Shown here: positions 17,200 to 25,703 of the stretch, in pieces
How positions within the stretch are numbered: the stretch's first letter is position 1
How the letters are laid out: each line of letters opens with the position of its first letter
Source of the DNA: Chthoniobacter flavus
GTDB lineage: Bacteria; Verrucomicrobiota; Verrucomicrobiia; Chthoniobacterales; Terrimicrobiaceae
Direction of reading: 5' to 3'
Assembly: GCA_945860745.1 (NCBI GenBank)
Contig: CAMASH010000002.1
Location: 18,630 to 82,629, forward strand
DNA: 64,000 nt
Position numbers and translations under genes: made by a program
Notes under the pieces: model-generated
Databases searched by the model: none
Seen by the model: the letters and a program-made list of their open reading frames with translations, nothing else
What the model was told of the DNA's origin: nothing

Positions 17200-17621
17200 G
17201 GTGGCGAGGATGGGTGAATGTGCTTTTTAAGTCAGCCGGCACGCCTTGTCGAGCCTTGGCTCCGTGTCCCTCAAATCTGCGCGCCCATCCATCTTCCAAA
17301 GATCGCCCACCCCGCCCGCAGCATCCGCTCGGCAGGCCCCGATCGAGGCGGTCACCCAAAGGAAAATTATGCCGGCGGCATGCCCCGGATCAGGGCGGAT
17401 CGCTCCTTCGGGAAAAGGATTCGGGCCACTCGCGCAAGTGCTCAGAACAAAGAAAACTGAACCGCGGTGGCCCGAATATGCTGCCTTAACCGATAGATTA
17501 GACGCCCCGGTTCAAAGGATGTTCAAAGAAATTGAAAAAAAATTTGCGGAGGCCATTTTTCCGGGCCGGAAGGGCGCTTTCCCCCCGCGTTTTAGACGTC
17601 CTTGAGAAAGCCGCCGATCCC
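17200..17621. other. Gene-free leader region upstream of fbaB with nested inverted repeats
   Basis: No credible reading frame. ATTCGGGCCAC (17419-17429) pairs perfectly with GTGGCCCGAAT (17467-17477). An overlapping pair, GAACCGCGG (17459-17467) with CCCCGGTTC (17505-17513), has one mismatch. They are mutually exclusive and could be alternative folds of an RNA leader or a terminator for the lipoprotein gene. Confidence 0.4.
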
Positions 17622-18263
17622 TTACCGGGAATCCGGTTTTTTTGGCAGGTTCCTGAGGTCCTCAAGATCCATATCCTTCAGCTCACTGATCGATTCCGGA
17701 GGAAACCGCAGAGGCTGAAAGGGTTGCTCGCCGTTAAATCCGAGATCCCAAAAAACCTCGGACGTGCGGGTCCAGGCGGAACCCGTGAGCGGGAGCAGGG
17801 TTTTCTCCTTGAGCTTGGCCCGGACTTCCTCGCGCAGCTTGAGGCTGGTCGTTTCCGTGGGCGAATCGAGTTGGAGGGGGCGCATGATCACGTTGTTCTG
17901 GTCGATGACCTGGTAGTGGGCAAAGACAAAACCGCCCTCGGGCACCTGACCATCGCTTTTCAAGCATTTCAGCGAAAGAAAACTGGAGCGTCCCACGCGG
18001 GAAATCCAGGCCTCGAACTGCCATTCGCGCGAGTCCTTCTTGGTATTGCCGATGGTGCGATACCAAACCGTGTAGCGGTCCCCGGTGAGCGGCAGAACGG
18101 CGGCGCGATAGACCTTGCCCTTTTCGTCCTTATGCTCCCAAACGCCCAGGAGCCAGGTGTTGATATCATCCGACGGCCGGTCGGTCAGCGGCTGGTCAAA
18201 AAAGCAGCCCGCGAGAAGGCCGGAAAACAGTAGCAGCGCCAGGGCGCGGAGTCTCATCCTCAT
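17622..18263 (-). CDS. Lipoprotein of unknown function
   Basis: 213 residues. The N-terminus MRMRLRALALLLFSGLLAGC is a type II signal peptide with lipobox LLAG/C, so the mature protein should be lipid-anchored at Cys. The body is beta-rich (DINTWLLGVWEHKDEKGKVY and VYRAAVLPLTGDRYTVWYR), ending in a Pro/Asp-rich tail. ATG 18269 and 18257 are alternative starts. Sits 16 bp downstream of glgC, same strand, so likely co-transcribed. No family recognised. Confidence 0.75.
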   Translation of the reverse strand: MRMRLRALALLLFSGLLAGCFFDQPLTDRPSDDINTWLLGVWEHKDEKGKVYRAAVLPLTGDRYTVWYRTIGNTKKDSREWQFEAWISRVGRSSFLSLKCLKSDGQVPEGGFVFAHYQVIDQNNVIMRPLQLDSPTETTSLKLREEVRAKLKEKTLLPLTGSAWTRTSEVFWDLGFNGEQPFQPLRFPPESISELKDMDLEDLRNLPKKPDSR

Positions 18264-18279
18264 AAACATCGGGCGACTC

Positions 18280-19593
18280 CTATATCCAAGTTCCCGGAGG
18301 AATGACACTGTTTTTCGGGATGACCACGATCCCGTCGCGGACGTAATAGCCTTCGCCATCCGCATCCGGCGCCTTGCCCTTGGGGGAAATGACCACCTTG
18401 TCGCCGATGCGGGCATTTTTATCGATGATGGCGTTTTCAATGTGACATTCCCGCCCGATGCCGATGCGGGGAATGCCGGCGGCCACCGCGGGAATGTCCG
18501 CCTCGTAGTGATCCGAGCCCATCAGGATGACATTTTTCAGCGTTGAACCCGACTGGACGATGGAGCGGATGCCCAGGATGCAATGTTCGATAGTGGATTG
18601 TTCAATGACGCAGCCGTCGGAAATGATGGCATGATCGATTTTTGCCGAATGCACCACGCTGGCAGGAAGGAAACGCGGGCGGGTGTAGACCGGGGCGCCC
18701 GGGGCGTTGAAGCTGAATTGGGGCGTCGAGGTGGTGAGCTGCAGGTTGGCGTCGAAGAAGGCCTTGATCGTGCCGATGTCTTCCCAATAACCCTGAAAGA
18801 TGTAGGCGTGGACCTTGTATTTATTGATGGCGCCGGGGATGACGTTTTTCCCGAAATCGACGAAATCATTATCGAGGCATTCCTCCAGCACCTTGCGGTT
18901 GAAGACGTAGATGCCCATTGAGGCCTGATAAAGATCCGCCTCGGCGGGGTGGCCGATGGATCGCAGGAGGTCGGCCGGGATGCGCAGGCGGTCCAGAATC
19001 TTGGGGTCCTTGGGTTTCTCGACAAATTCGATGATCCGGCGTTCCGCATCGGCGTGCATGATGCCGAAACCCGAGGCCGCCGGACGATTCACCGGGATGG
19101 TGCCAATGGTGAGATCGGCCCCGGTCTCAAGGTGCTGGCGCAGCACGAGCCGGTAGTCCATGCGGTAGAGCTGATCGCCGCTCAGGATGATGAAATAATC
19201 GACCGGCTGCTCCAAAAAGTAGCGCATGTTTTGCCGCACCGCGTCGGCCGTGCCCTGATACCATTTGGAGCCTTCCGGGGTTTGCTGGGCGGCGAGAATC
19301 TCGACGAAGCTCGGGGTGAAGTTGTCGAACTTGTAGCTGGCGTTGATGTGCCGGTGCAACGACACGCTGTTGAACTGCGTGAGCACGTAGATGCCGCGGA
19401 TGCCGGAATTCAGGCAGTTACTGATCGGGATGTCGACCAGGCGGTATTTTCCCCCCAACGGAACCGCCGGCTTGGCCCGTTCTTTAGTCAGGGGAAACAG
19501 CCGCGTGCCCGCACCGCCACCCATGATAATCGCCAGCGTGCGATTGACGGGGAGGATCATCGGCGGTAGGCTCATAGGGGCAACAACGGACAT
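18280..19593 (-). CDS. glgC: Glucose-1-phosphate adenylyltransferase
   Basis: 437 residues. Signature NTP-binding loop IIMGGGAGTRLFPLTKERAK, then PAVPLGGKYRLVDIPISNC, GTADAVRQNMRYF, and a C-terminal left-handed beta-helix (e.g. IIDKNARIGDKVVISPKG). Makes ADP-glucose from ATP and glucose-1-phosphate for glycogen or starch-like polymer synthesis. Divergent from glmS with 43 bp between starts, so promoters must overlap. Confidence 0.95.
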   Translation of the reverse strand: MSVVAPMSLPPMILPVNRTLAIIMGGGAGTRLFPLTKERAKPAVPLGGKYRLVDIPISNCLNSGIRGIYVLTQFNSVSLHRHINASYKFDNFTPSFVEILAAQQTPEGSKWYQGTADAVRQNMRYFLEQPVDYFIILSGDQLYRMDYRLVLRQHLETGADLTIGTIPVNRPAASGFGIMHADAERRIIEFVEKPKDPKILDRLRIPADLLRSIGHPAEADLYQASMGIYVFNRKVLEECLDNDFVDFGKNVIPGAINKYKVHAYIFQGYWEDIGTIKAFFDANLQLTTSTPQFSFNAPGAPVYTRPRFLPASVVHSAKIDHAIISDGCVIEQSTIEHCILGIRSIVQSGSTLKNVILMGSDHYEADIPAVAAGIPRIGIGRECHIENAIIDKNARIGDKVVISPKGKAPDADGEGYYVRDGIVVIPKNSVIPPGTWI

Positions 19594-19636
19594 GTATCTT
19601 GCTAGTCGCCCTGCCGCTTGTCACGTTGCAAATCCC

Positions 19637-21484
19637 ATGTGTGGCATTGTTGGTTATATCGGCCGGGCGGAGGCTGTTCCCATCCTGCTCGATGGACTGC
19701 GCCGTCTGGAGTACCGCGGCTATGACTCGGCCGGCGTCGCCATCCTCAACGGTGAAGGCCTGGCCGTGCGCAAAGCCGTCGGCCGCATCGCCAATCTCGC
19801 CCAGGTCATTTCGGAAAACCCCGCCGGCGGAAGCCTCGGCATCAGCCATACCCGCTGGGCCACGCATGGAGCCGTCACCAGCGAAAACGCCCACCCGCAC
19901 ACCGACAAGTCCGGCCGTCTCGTTCTCGTCCACAACGGTGTCATCGAGAACCATCAGACCCTGCGCACCGGCCTCGAGGAAAAGGGCCACATTTTTCATT
20001 CCCAAACCGACACCGAGGTTCTGGCCCACCTCATCGGGGCGGCCTTTGACCGGCGGGGCGAAAAAACCCAGGCCGCGCTGGTCGAATCCGTCCGCGAGGC
20101 CCTGCGGCAGGTCATCGGCACCTACGGCATCGCCGTCATCCACGCCGCTGTGCCCGGAGTCCTGGTCGGAGCGCGGCGCGGCAGCCCGTTGATTCTCGGC
20201 GTCGGCAAGGGCGAACACTTTCTGGCCAGCGACGTCAGCGCGGTGGTGGCCCACACGCGCGAAGCGGTTTATTTGAACGACTACGAGATCGTCGCCCTGC
20301 GCGCGGACGGCTTCGAAATTTCCACGCTGGCCGGTTCCGACGCCAGCTTCGAGGTCAGCAAAGTCGAGTTCACCGCCGGGGACGTGGACAAGGGACAATA
20401 CGCCCACTACATGCTCAAGGAAATCCACGAGCAACCCGACACCGTCCGCGACGCCCTCCGCGGCCGCCTCTCGGCCGAGGAAGCCACCGCCAAGCTCGGC
20501 GGTCTCGATATGACCAATGCCGAGTTGCGCGAAGTCGAGCGCATCGTGCTCAGCGGCTGCGGCACGGCGTTTCACTCCGCCATGGTCGGGGAATACCTCA
20601 TCGAGACGCTGGCCCACCTCCCGGTCGAATGCGAATTCGCCAGCGAACTCCGCTACCGCAACCTGCCCATGACGCGCGACACCCTTGTCTTCGTCATCAG
20701 CCAGAGCGGCGAAACCGCCGACACCCTGGCCGCCCTGCGCGAAAGCCAGCGCAAGGGCCACCGCACCCTCGGCATTTGCAACAACGTCGCCAGCACCATC
20801 GCCCGCGAAAGCGACGGCGGGGTTTACATGCACGCCGGCCCCGAGATCGGCGTGGCCGCGACCAAGTCCTTTACCTCGCAGCTCACCATCATGACGCTGC
20901 TCGCGCTCCTGCTCGGCCGCATCCGTCACATCTCCTACGCCGAGGGCCTGGAAATCATCGCCCATCTCGAGAAACTGCCCGATCTGGTGGCCAGGGTCCT
21001 GGAACTCGAAAGCCACGTCGCCGCCATCGCGAAAAAATATGCCCACTCGAAGAACTTCCTCTTCATGGGCCGCCAGGCCAACTATCCCATCGCCCTCGAG
21101 GCCGCCTTGAAGCTCAAGGAAATCAGCTACATCGCCGCCTCCGGTTATCCCAGCGCCGAATTGAAGCACGGCGTCATTGCCCTGATCACCGAGGAAACCC
21201 CCTCGGTTTTCATCGCGCCCCGTGACGCAGTCTTTGAAAAAAATCTCAGCAACATCGAGGAAGTGAAAGCCCGCAAAGGCCCCGTTATCGCGGTGGGCAC
21301 CGAAGGCGACACCTCCCTGTCCCGCGTGGCCGACGACGTGATCCTCATCCCCCAGGCACCCGACTATCTCACCCCGATCCTCGCGACCATCCCGCTGCAA
21401 CTCTTTGCCTACTACATCGCCGTGGAACTCGGCTGCGACGTGGACAAACCCCGCAACCTGGCCAAGAGCGTCACGGTGGAGTAG
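19637..21484 (+). CDS. glmS: Glutamine-fructose-6-phosphate aminotransferase
   Basis: 615 residues. N-terminal Ntn amidotransferase domain starting MCGIVGYIGRAEAVPILLDG with Cys2 as nucleophile, HTRWATHG, and HNGVIENH. Two SIS isomerase domains follow (VLSGCGTAFHSAMVGEYLIE; GRQANYPIALEAALKLKEIS), ending KSVTVE. Makes glucosamine-6-phosphate, the first step toward peptidoglycan and LPS amino sugars. Start ATG 19637 is fixed by Cys2. Confidence 0.97.
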   Translation: MCGIVGYIGRAEAVPILLDGLRRLEYRGYDSAGVAILNGEGLAVRKAVGRIANLAQVISENPAGGSLGISHTRWATHGAVTSENAHPHTDKSGRLVLVHNGVIENHQTLRTGLEEKGHIFHSQTDTEVLAHLIGAAFDRRGEKTQAALVESVREALRQVIGTYGIAVIHAAVPGVLVGARRGSPLILGVGKGEHFLASDVSAVVAHTREAVYLNDYEIVALRADGFEISTLAGSDASFEVSKVEFTAGDVDKGQYAHYMLKEIHEQPDTVRDALRGRLSAEEATAKLGGLDMTNAELREVERIVLSGCGTAFHSAMVGEYLIETLAHLPVECEFASELRYRNLPMTRDTLVFVISQSGETADTLAALRESQRKGHRTLGICNNVASTIARESDGGVYMHAGPEIGVAATKSFTSQLTIMTLLALLLGRIRHISYAEGLEIIAHLEKLPDLVARVLELESHVAAIAKKYAHSKNFLFMGRQANYPIALEAALKLKEISYIAASGYPSAELKHGVIALITEETPSVFIAPRDAVFEKNLSNIEEVKARKGPVIAVGTEGDTSLSRVADDVILIPQAPDYLTPILATIPLQLFAYYIAVELGCDVDKPRNLAKSVTVE

Positions 21485-21549
21485 ATTGTGATCGAGTTGC
21501 GCAGACCCGCCCCCGGGTAGAATCTGCGTGAAAGCGAACCTGCCTCTCT

Positions 21550-22170
21550 TCAGGTATCCTTACCCTTGGCAAAATCGGATGCCATCCCGGGAAACCCCAG
21601 TGCTTCCACCAGAAACGCCAGCCGCTTTTTGAAGGCATCGTTCGATTGCCAAGCGCCGAGCCATTTCAGTCCATGCTGGATTTCCGGCTCCGTAGGACAC
21701 ATCTCCACCAGATCCTCGACATGACGGCGTCCCTTCAAGAGATCCATGGCCGCGTAGAGTTTGAGCGCCACCTGATCCAGACGGTCAATAAATTCCACCG
21801 TGAGGCACGGGCCATACTGCCAGGCATGTCCGCCAGCACGTTCCAGAATCCCATCCGGCAATCCGCGTTCCAGCAGGATGCTGGCCTCGCCATTCAGCCA
21901 ATCGCTTTCCAAGCCAAGCAAACCCGCTGTTTGGGCAATGGCCTTCTCCATCTCCGCTGAAAATCCTTCGATGGGTTTCAAGGTCGTGCCATCCACAATG
22001 AGGGCCAGCGCATCCACGTCCTTGGTGGATCGGGAGATGAGTTCCAGCACGCACAACCCGGACCCTCCACAACAAAGCAGCCAAATATCCTCCGCACCGG
22101 CCAGTGCCATTTGTTTGCCGAGGACGGTCAACGCCTCGTGAACCTCCTCTTTCCTTCCGAAATGCCTCAT
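21550..22170 (-). CDS. Nucleotidyltransferase-like protein (DUF6036-like), possible toxin
   Basis: 206 residues resembling stand-alone nucleotidyltransferases near AbiEii/DUF6036: LLCCGGSGLCVLELISRSTK followed by DVDAL (the STKDVD pattern is the hD-x-D site of this fold), then FIDRLDQVALKLYAAMD and a helical C-terminus. Its ATG overlaps the stop of the upstream partner (ATGA), a toxin-antitoxin-like layout. Family members are found in defence and toxin-antitoxin loci; the actual activity of this one is inference. Confidence 0.65.
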   Translation of the reverse strand: MRHFGRKEEVHEALTVLGKQMALAGAEDIWLLCCGGSGLCVLELISRSTKDVDALALIVDGTTLKPIEGFSAEMEKAIAQTAGLLGLESDWLNGEASILLERGLPDGILERAGGHAWQYGPCLTVEFIDRLDQVALKLYAAMDLLKGRRHVEDLVEMCPTEPEIQHGLKWLGAWQSNDAFKKRLAFLVEALGFPGMASDFAKGKDT

Positions 22171-22526
22171 TGCGCCACAATCTGGATTGGAGCAAAGGAA
22201 CCTCCCGGCATCGCGACATGGGCCTCCTGCTTGAGTCGCGTTTCGCGGCGGCTGATCTGCGGGAAATTCAACGGGTCCCGGTAGGAGCTCATCCCGACCG
22301 TATGAAAGGTCTGCCCATGCGCATCCCAGATGGCAATCGGTGCGGTGCGCCCGCGCCCGCGATACCAGGCCCCGTCAATCAAGGCGGCGGCCGGGATCAC
22401 GCCATCCTTCTTCGCGCCATGCCAGCGCAGACGGACATTCTGGCGGGCAGCCAGCGTTTTGAGGTCACTGCGAGCCTTTCCGCCTTGGCGTCCCAAGCTG
22501 GCCTTGCTGCTGCGAAGTGTTTTCAT
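22167..22526 (-). CDS. Partner protein of the nucleotidyltransferase, possible antitoxin
   Basis: 119 residues, basic N-terminus (MKTLRSSKASLGRQGGKARS) followed by a compact domain (IPAAALIDGAWYRGRGRTAP; TFHTVGMSSYRDPLNFPQIS). No family recognised. Translationally coupled to the nucleotidyltransferase downstream, and preceded at 12 bases by a perfect 9-bp-arm palindrome inside its promoter. First-gene position, small size, basic N-terminus and operator fit an autoregulating antitoxin, but no classic DNA-binding motif is obvious. Confidence 0.55.
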   Translation of the reverse strand: MKTLRSSKASLGRQGGKARSDLKTLAARQNVRLRWHGAKKDGVIPAAALIDGAWYRGRGRTAPIAIWDAHGQTFHTVGMSSYRDPLNFPQISRRETRLKQEAHVAMPGGSFAPIQIVAQ

Positions 22527-22535
22527 CGCGTAAAA

Positions 22536-22562
22536 ATAATACCAAGCTGCTTGGTATTTCAA
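22536..22562 (-). promoter_or_regulatory. Promoter with embedded palindromic operator
   Basis: On the minus strand: TTGAAA (-35, 22562-22557), TATTAT (-10, 22541-22536), spacer 15 bases; TTATTT two bases further would give 17. A perfect palindrome AATACCAAG-cag-CTTGGTATT occupies 22538-22558, between and into both boxes. ATG at 22526 follows closely. Binding there would block RNA polymerase. Confidence 0.6.
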
Positions 22563-22716
22563 GCCTCTCTTTTTCGACTCCTCCATCCGTTCCCCTCCGT
22601 TTTATTTCCTGCCGGCTTCGCCTTCACCCCTGCGCGACTGTCTTCTCCGACAGGCTATGTCGCTTCGTTCCATTGTGGTGAAACTGCATTCTTCAGCCCA
22701 TCTCCGCGTTGGAGAC

Positions 22717-22778
22717 GGAGGGAAACGCTTTGTCGTTTCCGTCGAACGAGAATGGGCAACGACGAAGCGTTGCCCTCC
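22717..22778. repeat. Inverted pair of 21-bp repeat units
   Basis: GGAGGGAAACGCTTTGTCGT begins the left arm (22717-22737); the right arm (22758-22778) is its reverse complement at 19 of 21 positions. Each arm also contains half of a smaller hairpin (GGAAACG/CGTTTCC and GGGCAACG/CGTTGCCC). Looks like a BIME/REP pair in the 287-bp spacer between the two flanking operons. Confidence 0.65.
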
Positions 22779-22813
22779 AGCGCCGTGGTTCTTTCACGCC
22801 CGAGTTACAAACG

Positions 22814-23908
22814 CTAGCAGCGCGCGAGGAGAAAGCGGGCGATGGTGCGGGAGGCAGAGGGCTTTTGCTGGGCGGCGAGGTTGGTGCGCCAGGTTTGCCA
22901 GAGGGCGGCGTCGTTGGCCAGGGCCCCGACGATCAGATCGCCGATGCGCCGCGGTGCGCCGGTGGCCAGCGTGCCGATGCCGGTTTGTTCGATGAGGGCG
23001 ATATTGCCTTCCTCCTGACCCGGGACGACGTGGCTGACGAGAAAGGGAATCTGCGCCGCGATGGCTTCCTGCACGGTCGCACCGCCGGCCTTGCCGATGA
23101 AAATGTGATGGGTGGTCATCAGCTTCGGCATCTCGTCGGTCCAGCCGATCAGGGTGCCGTTCTTCGGCAGGCCGGCATCTTTCAAGGCGGCGTGGACCTT
23201 GTGGCGGCGTCCGGTGATGACGGTGACATCCAGGTTGGGAATACCGGCCAGATGCCGGAGGACGTCCACGGCGTATTGGGTCTTGCCGCCGGGGAAAAAG
23301 AGGGCCTTCCATTTTCCATTGGCGGGAGGTTGGGAGGGCGTGAGCGATTCGAAGGCGATGTGGACGGGAAAACCCAGGACGTGGATTTTGTCGGTGGCGG
23401 CGCCGTCGTTGCGCAGGACATCGGCGGTGAGTTCGTCGGCCACCAGCGAGCCTTCGCAGGGGTAGCGATACCATGCGGCGTTGATCATGGTGGAATCGGT
23501 AATGACGGTGTAAAACGGGACGGAAACCGACGGATCGTGGCGGCGGATTTTCGTGATGAGATAGGAAAAAACCGGATAGGTGGAGGCGATGATGTCGGGC
23601 CGGAATTCGGCCACAAGTTCGCGCACGGCGGTGGTGAGCTCGGCCAGGAGAGGGCCCATGCCTTCGACCACGCCGCGTTTGCTGAGGAGCTGGAAAACGA
23701 CCTTCCACGTGCGGGGATAGCGGTTGATGGCGGTGGCGTAGCCGCGTTGCACGAGGCGGTTTACGATCGGGTTGGTGCGCGTGTAGGGATCGGCGACGAG
23801 GACGGCGGCGGCGCCGTTGGTCTCGGCCCGGATGGCTTCGCCGATGTTGCGGGCGGCGGTGTTGTGGCCCTCGCCCATGCTGGCGGTAAGGATGAGAACG
23901 CGGGGCAT
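22814..23908 (-). CDS. GT28-family glycosyltransferase (MGDG-synthase/MurG-like)
   Basis: 364 residues. N-terminal Rossmann-type loop RVLILTASMGEGHNTAARNI, ALFFPGGKTQYAV, and the nucleotide-sugar-binding C-domain motif FIGKAGGATVQEAIAAQIPF. This is typical of MurG-like and monogalactosyl-diacylglycerol synthases, which transfer a sugar to a lipid acceptor at the inner membrane face. Last gene of a lipid-related operon, 32 bp after the TPR gene, which favours a glycolipid role over peptidoglycan. Confidence 0.85.
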   Translation of the reverse strand: MPRVLILTASMGEGHNTAARNIGEAIRAETNGAAAVLVADPYTRTNPIVNRLVQRGYATAINRYPRTWKVVFQLLSKRGVVEGMGPLLAELTTAVRELVAEFRPDIIASTYPVFSYLITKIRRHDPSVSVPFYTVITDSTMINAAWYRYPCEGSLVADELTADVLRNDGAATDKIHVLGFPVHIAFESLTPSQPPANGKWKALFFPGGKTQYAVDVLRHLAGIPNLDVTVITGRRHKVHAALKDAGLPKNGTLIGWTDEMPKLMTTHHIFIGKAGGATVQEAIAAQIPFLVSHVVPGQEEGNIALIEQTGIGTLATGAPRRIGDLIVGALANDAALWQTWRTNLAAQQKPSASRTIARFLLARC

Positions 23909-23940
23909 CTTAGGAAAGGCTGAAGGCTGCGGGCTGCGGG

Positions 23941-24681
23941 CTAAAGTTGTTTGAGGGCTTCGCGCCCGCGCTGCTTGGTTTCCTCGTCGTCCTTGGCGAG
24001 GGATGGCAGGGCGAGACCCTTCCCGATTTCCTGGCGGGCCTTGGTTTTCTCGCCGAGAGCAGCGTAGGTTCGGCCCAGTTCGACGTGGTGGAGGACGCTG
24101 CGGGGATTGAGGGCAATGGCTTTCTGGAGATGTTCGGCGGCTTTGGCATTGGAAGCGTCGGGGAACGTTCCATAGATGGTCTGGGCCAGGGCTTTCAAGA
24201 CCGGATTGAAGTTGGCCAGTTCGTAATTCCAGCGTCCGAGGATGTGCCAGGCGAGTTCCTGGGCGGGATCGAGGCGCACGGCGGCCTCGGCTTCCTCCTT
24301 AATGAGGCGGGAAAGTTCGACCTTGCGACGGGCCCCTTCGTACGCGGCGACGCGGCCATAGACGATGGCCAGGCTGAGGCGGGCCCGGGCGTTTTCCGGA
24401 TCGGCCCGGACGGCGCGGAGGGCGGGGTCGAGGGACTGGAGGGCGAGTTGCTTTTTTCCGGCAGGGGAAGTGGTCTCGGGGATGAGCTGACCGTATTGCC
24501 TGGCGATGAGACGGAGGATTTCGGAGTCGTTGGGTTTCCCGGTGTCAGCCTTGAGAAACACCGCCAAGGCTTCCGCGTTTCTATTTTCGAGATCAAGTTG
24601 GCGGCCTTGCGACATCAGTTCCTGCACGGACTGGGCGTTTGCCACCGTGGCCGCGAGGAGAAGGAGGGCCAGCGCTCTCAC
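23941..24681 (-). CDS. Exported TPR protein
   Basis: 246 residues. Signal peptide RALALLLLAATVANAQS, then TPR-like helical repeats (NRNAEALAVFLKADTGKPND; AEHLQKAIALNPRSVLHHVE; GRTYAALGEKTKARQEIGKG). Start GTG 24681 overlaps the stop of the methyltransferase upstream (GTGA), so translation is coupled to the lipid operon. Likely a periplasmic scaffold; partner not known. Confidence 0.8.
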   Translation of the reverse strand: MRALALLLLAATVANAQSVQELMSQGRQLDLENRNAEALAVFLKADTGKPNDSEILRLIARQYGQLIPETTSPAGKKQLALQSLDPALRAVRADPENARARLSLAIVYGRVAAYEGARRKVELSRLIKEEAEAAVRLDPAQELAWHILGRWNYELANFNPVLKALAQTIYGTFPDASNAKAAEHLQKAIALNPRSVLHHVELGRTYAALGEKTKARQEIGKGLALPSLAKDDEETKQRGREALKQL

Positions 24682-25703
24682 TTTTGGAAAAGATAGTGAC
24701 TGACGATCCACTCGCTGCCGCCACGGAAGCCCCAGAGTTCGGCGCAGGACATATAGAAGACGCGCCAGTAGGCGCGCCATTTGGCGGCTTCGGATTCGCC
24801 ATAGGTTTTCTCGAGGAGAGGGCGGATGGCGGCTTCGTTGGCGTCCATGTTTTGCAGCCAGGCCTCGGAGGTGCGCTGGTAGTGGGTGCCGCTCACGCGC
24901 CAGTGGCGGCGGATTTTCAAGTCGTCCTGAAAATAGAGCAGGAGATGATCGGAAGGCATGGTGCCGCCTTCGAAAAAATAACGCGTGATCCAGTCGGAGG
25001 GATCGGTTCCCTCAAAATGATAAGCGTAGTCCTTGTGGGTGAATATGTGGACGAAGAGCTGTCCGCCGGACTTGAGCCAGCGGGCGACTTTGGCCATGAG
25101 CAGGCGGTAGTTTTTCATGTGCTCAAACATCTCGACGGAAACGACGCGGTCGTAGGCGGCAGGTTCGGCCTCGAAGTCGTTCATGTCGGCGGTGAGGATG
25201 CGGACATTGGGCAAATTGCGGCGCCGGGCCTCGGCCTCGATGTGCTCGCGCTGGGTGCGGGAATTGGAGACGCCGGTGATTTTGGCGTTGGGAAATTGTT
25301 CGGCCATCCAAAGCGTAAGGCTGCCCCAGCCGCAGCCAAGTTCGAGAATATGGTGTCCGTCGGCCAGTCCGGCGCGTTCGCAGGTGAGCGCGAGCATGGC
25401 GTCCTCGGATTCGGCCAATGTGGTGTCCTCTCCGGGCCAATATCCGCTGCTGTATTTCAAACGGGGGCCGAGGCAGAGACGGAAAAATTCGGTGGGGACT
25501 TCGTAGTGCTGCTTGTTGGCGTCGGCGGTCTTGATGGCGATGGGACTGCGGTCAAGGGCCGCGATGAAGTCGAGGAGGGCGGCTTGTGACTTCTCCACGT
25601 CGCCGCGGTTTTCGTCGTGGAGTTTTTTGGCGAGGAGGCGCCGGATGCCGAGACGGATGGCGAAGTCGGGCAGCAGATTGCGGGCGAGGAGGTGGTCGAT
25701 CAT
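24678..25703 (-). CDS. SAM-dependent methyltransferase, cyclopropane-synthase/coclaurine-NMT group
   Basis: 341 residues. HYEVPTEFFRLCLGPRLKYS is the CFA-type substrate segment, LELGCGWGSLTLWMAEQFPN the SAM-binding loop, then VVSVEMFEHMKNYRLLM. It lacks the N-terminal lipid-binding extension of classic cyclopropane synthases and is closer to the coclaurine-N-methyltransferase-like branch, so the acceptor could be a lipid or a small amine. Start ATG 25703 overlaps the DUF1295 gene stop. Confidence 0.85.
   Translation of the reverse strand: MIDHLLARNLLPDFAIRLGIRRLLAKKLHDENRGDVEKSQAALLDFIAALDRSPIAIKTADANKQHYEVPTEFFRLCLGPRLKYSSGYWPGEDTTLAESEDAMLALTCERAGLADGHHILELGCGWGSLTLWMAEQFPNAKITGVSNSRTQREHIEAEARRRNLPNVRILTADMNDFEAEPAAYDRVVSVEMFEHMKNYRLLMAKVARWLKSGGQLFVHIFTHKDYAYHFEGTDPSDWITRYFFEGGTMPSDHLLLYFQDDLKIRRHWRVSGTHYQRTSEAWLQNMDANEAAIRPLLEKTYGESEAAKWRAYWRVFYMSCAELWGFRGGSEWIVSHYLFQK

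Noticed and set aside
17459..17513. tRNA-like stretch (TCTAATCTATCGGTTAAGGCA on the minus strand)
   Set aside because: The D-arm-like letters are not followed by a pairing anticodon stem, TTCRA loop or acceptor stem; it is explained better as nested inverted repeats.
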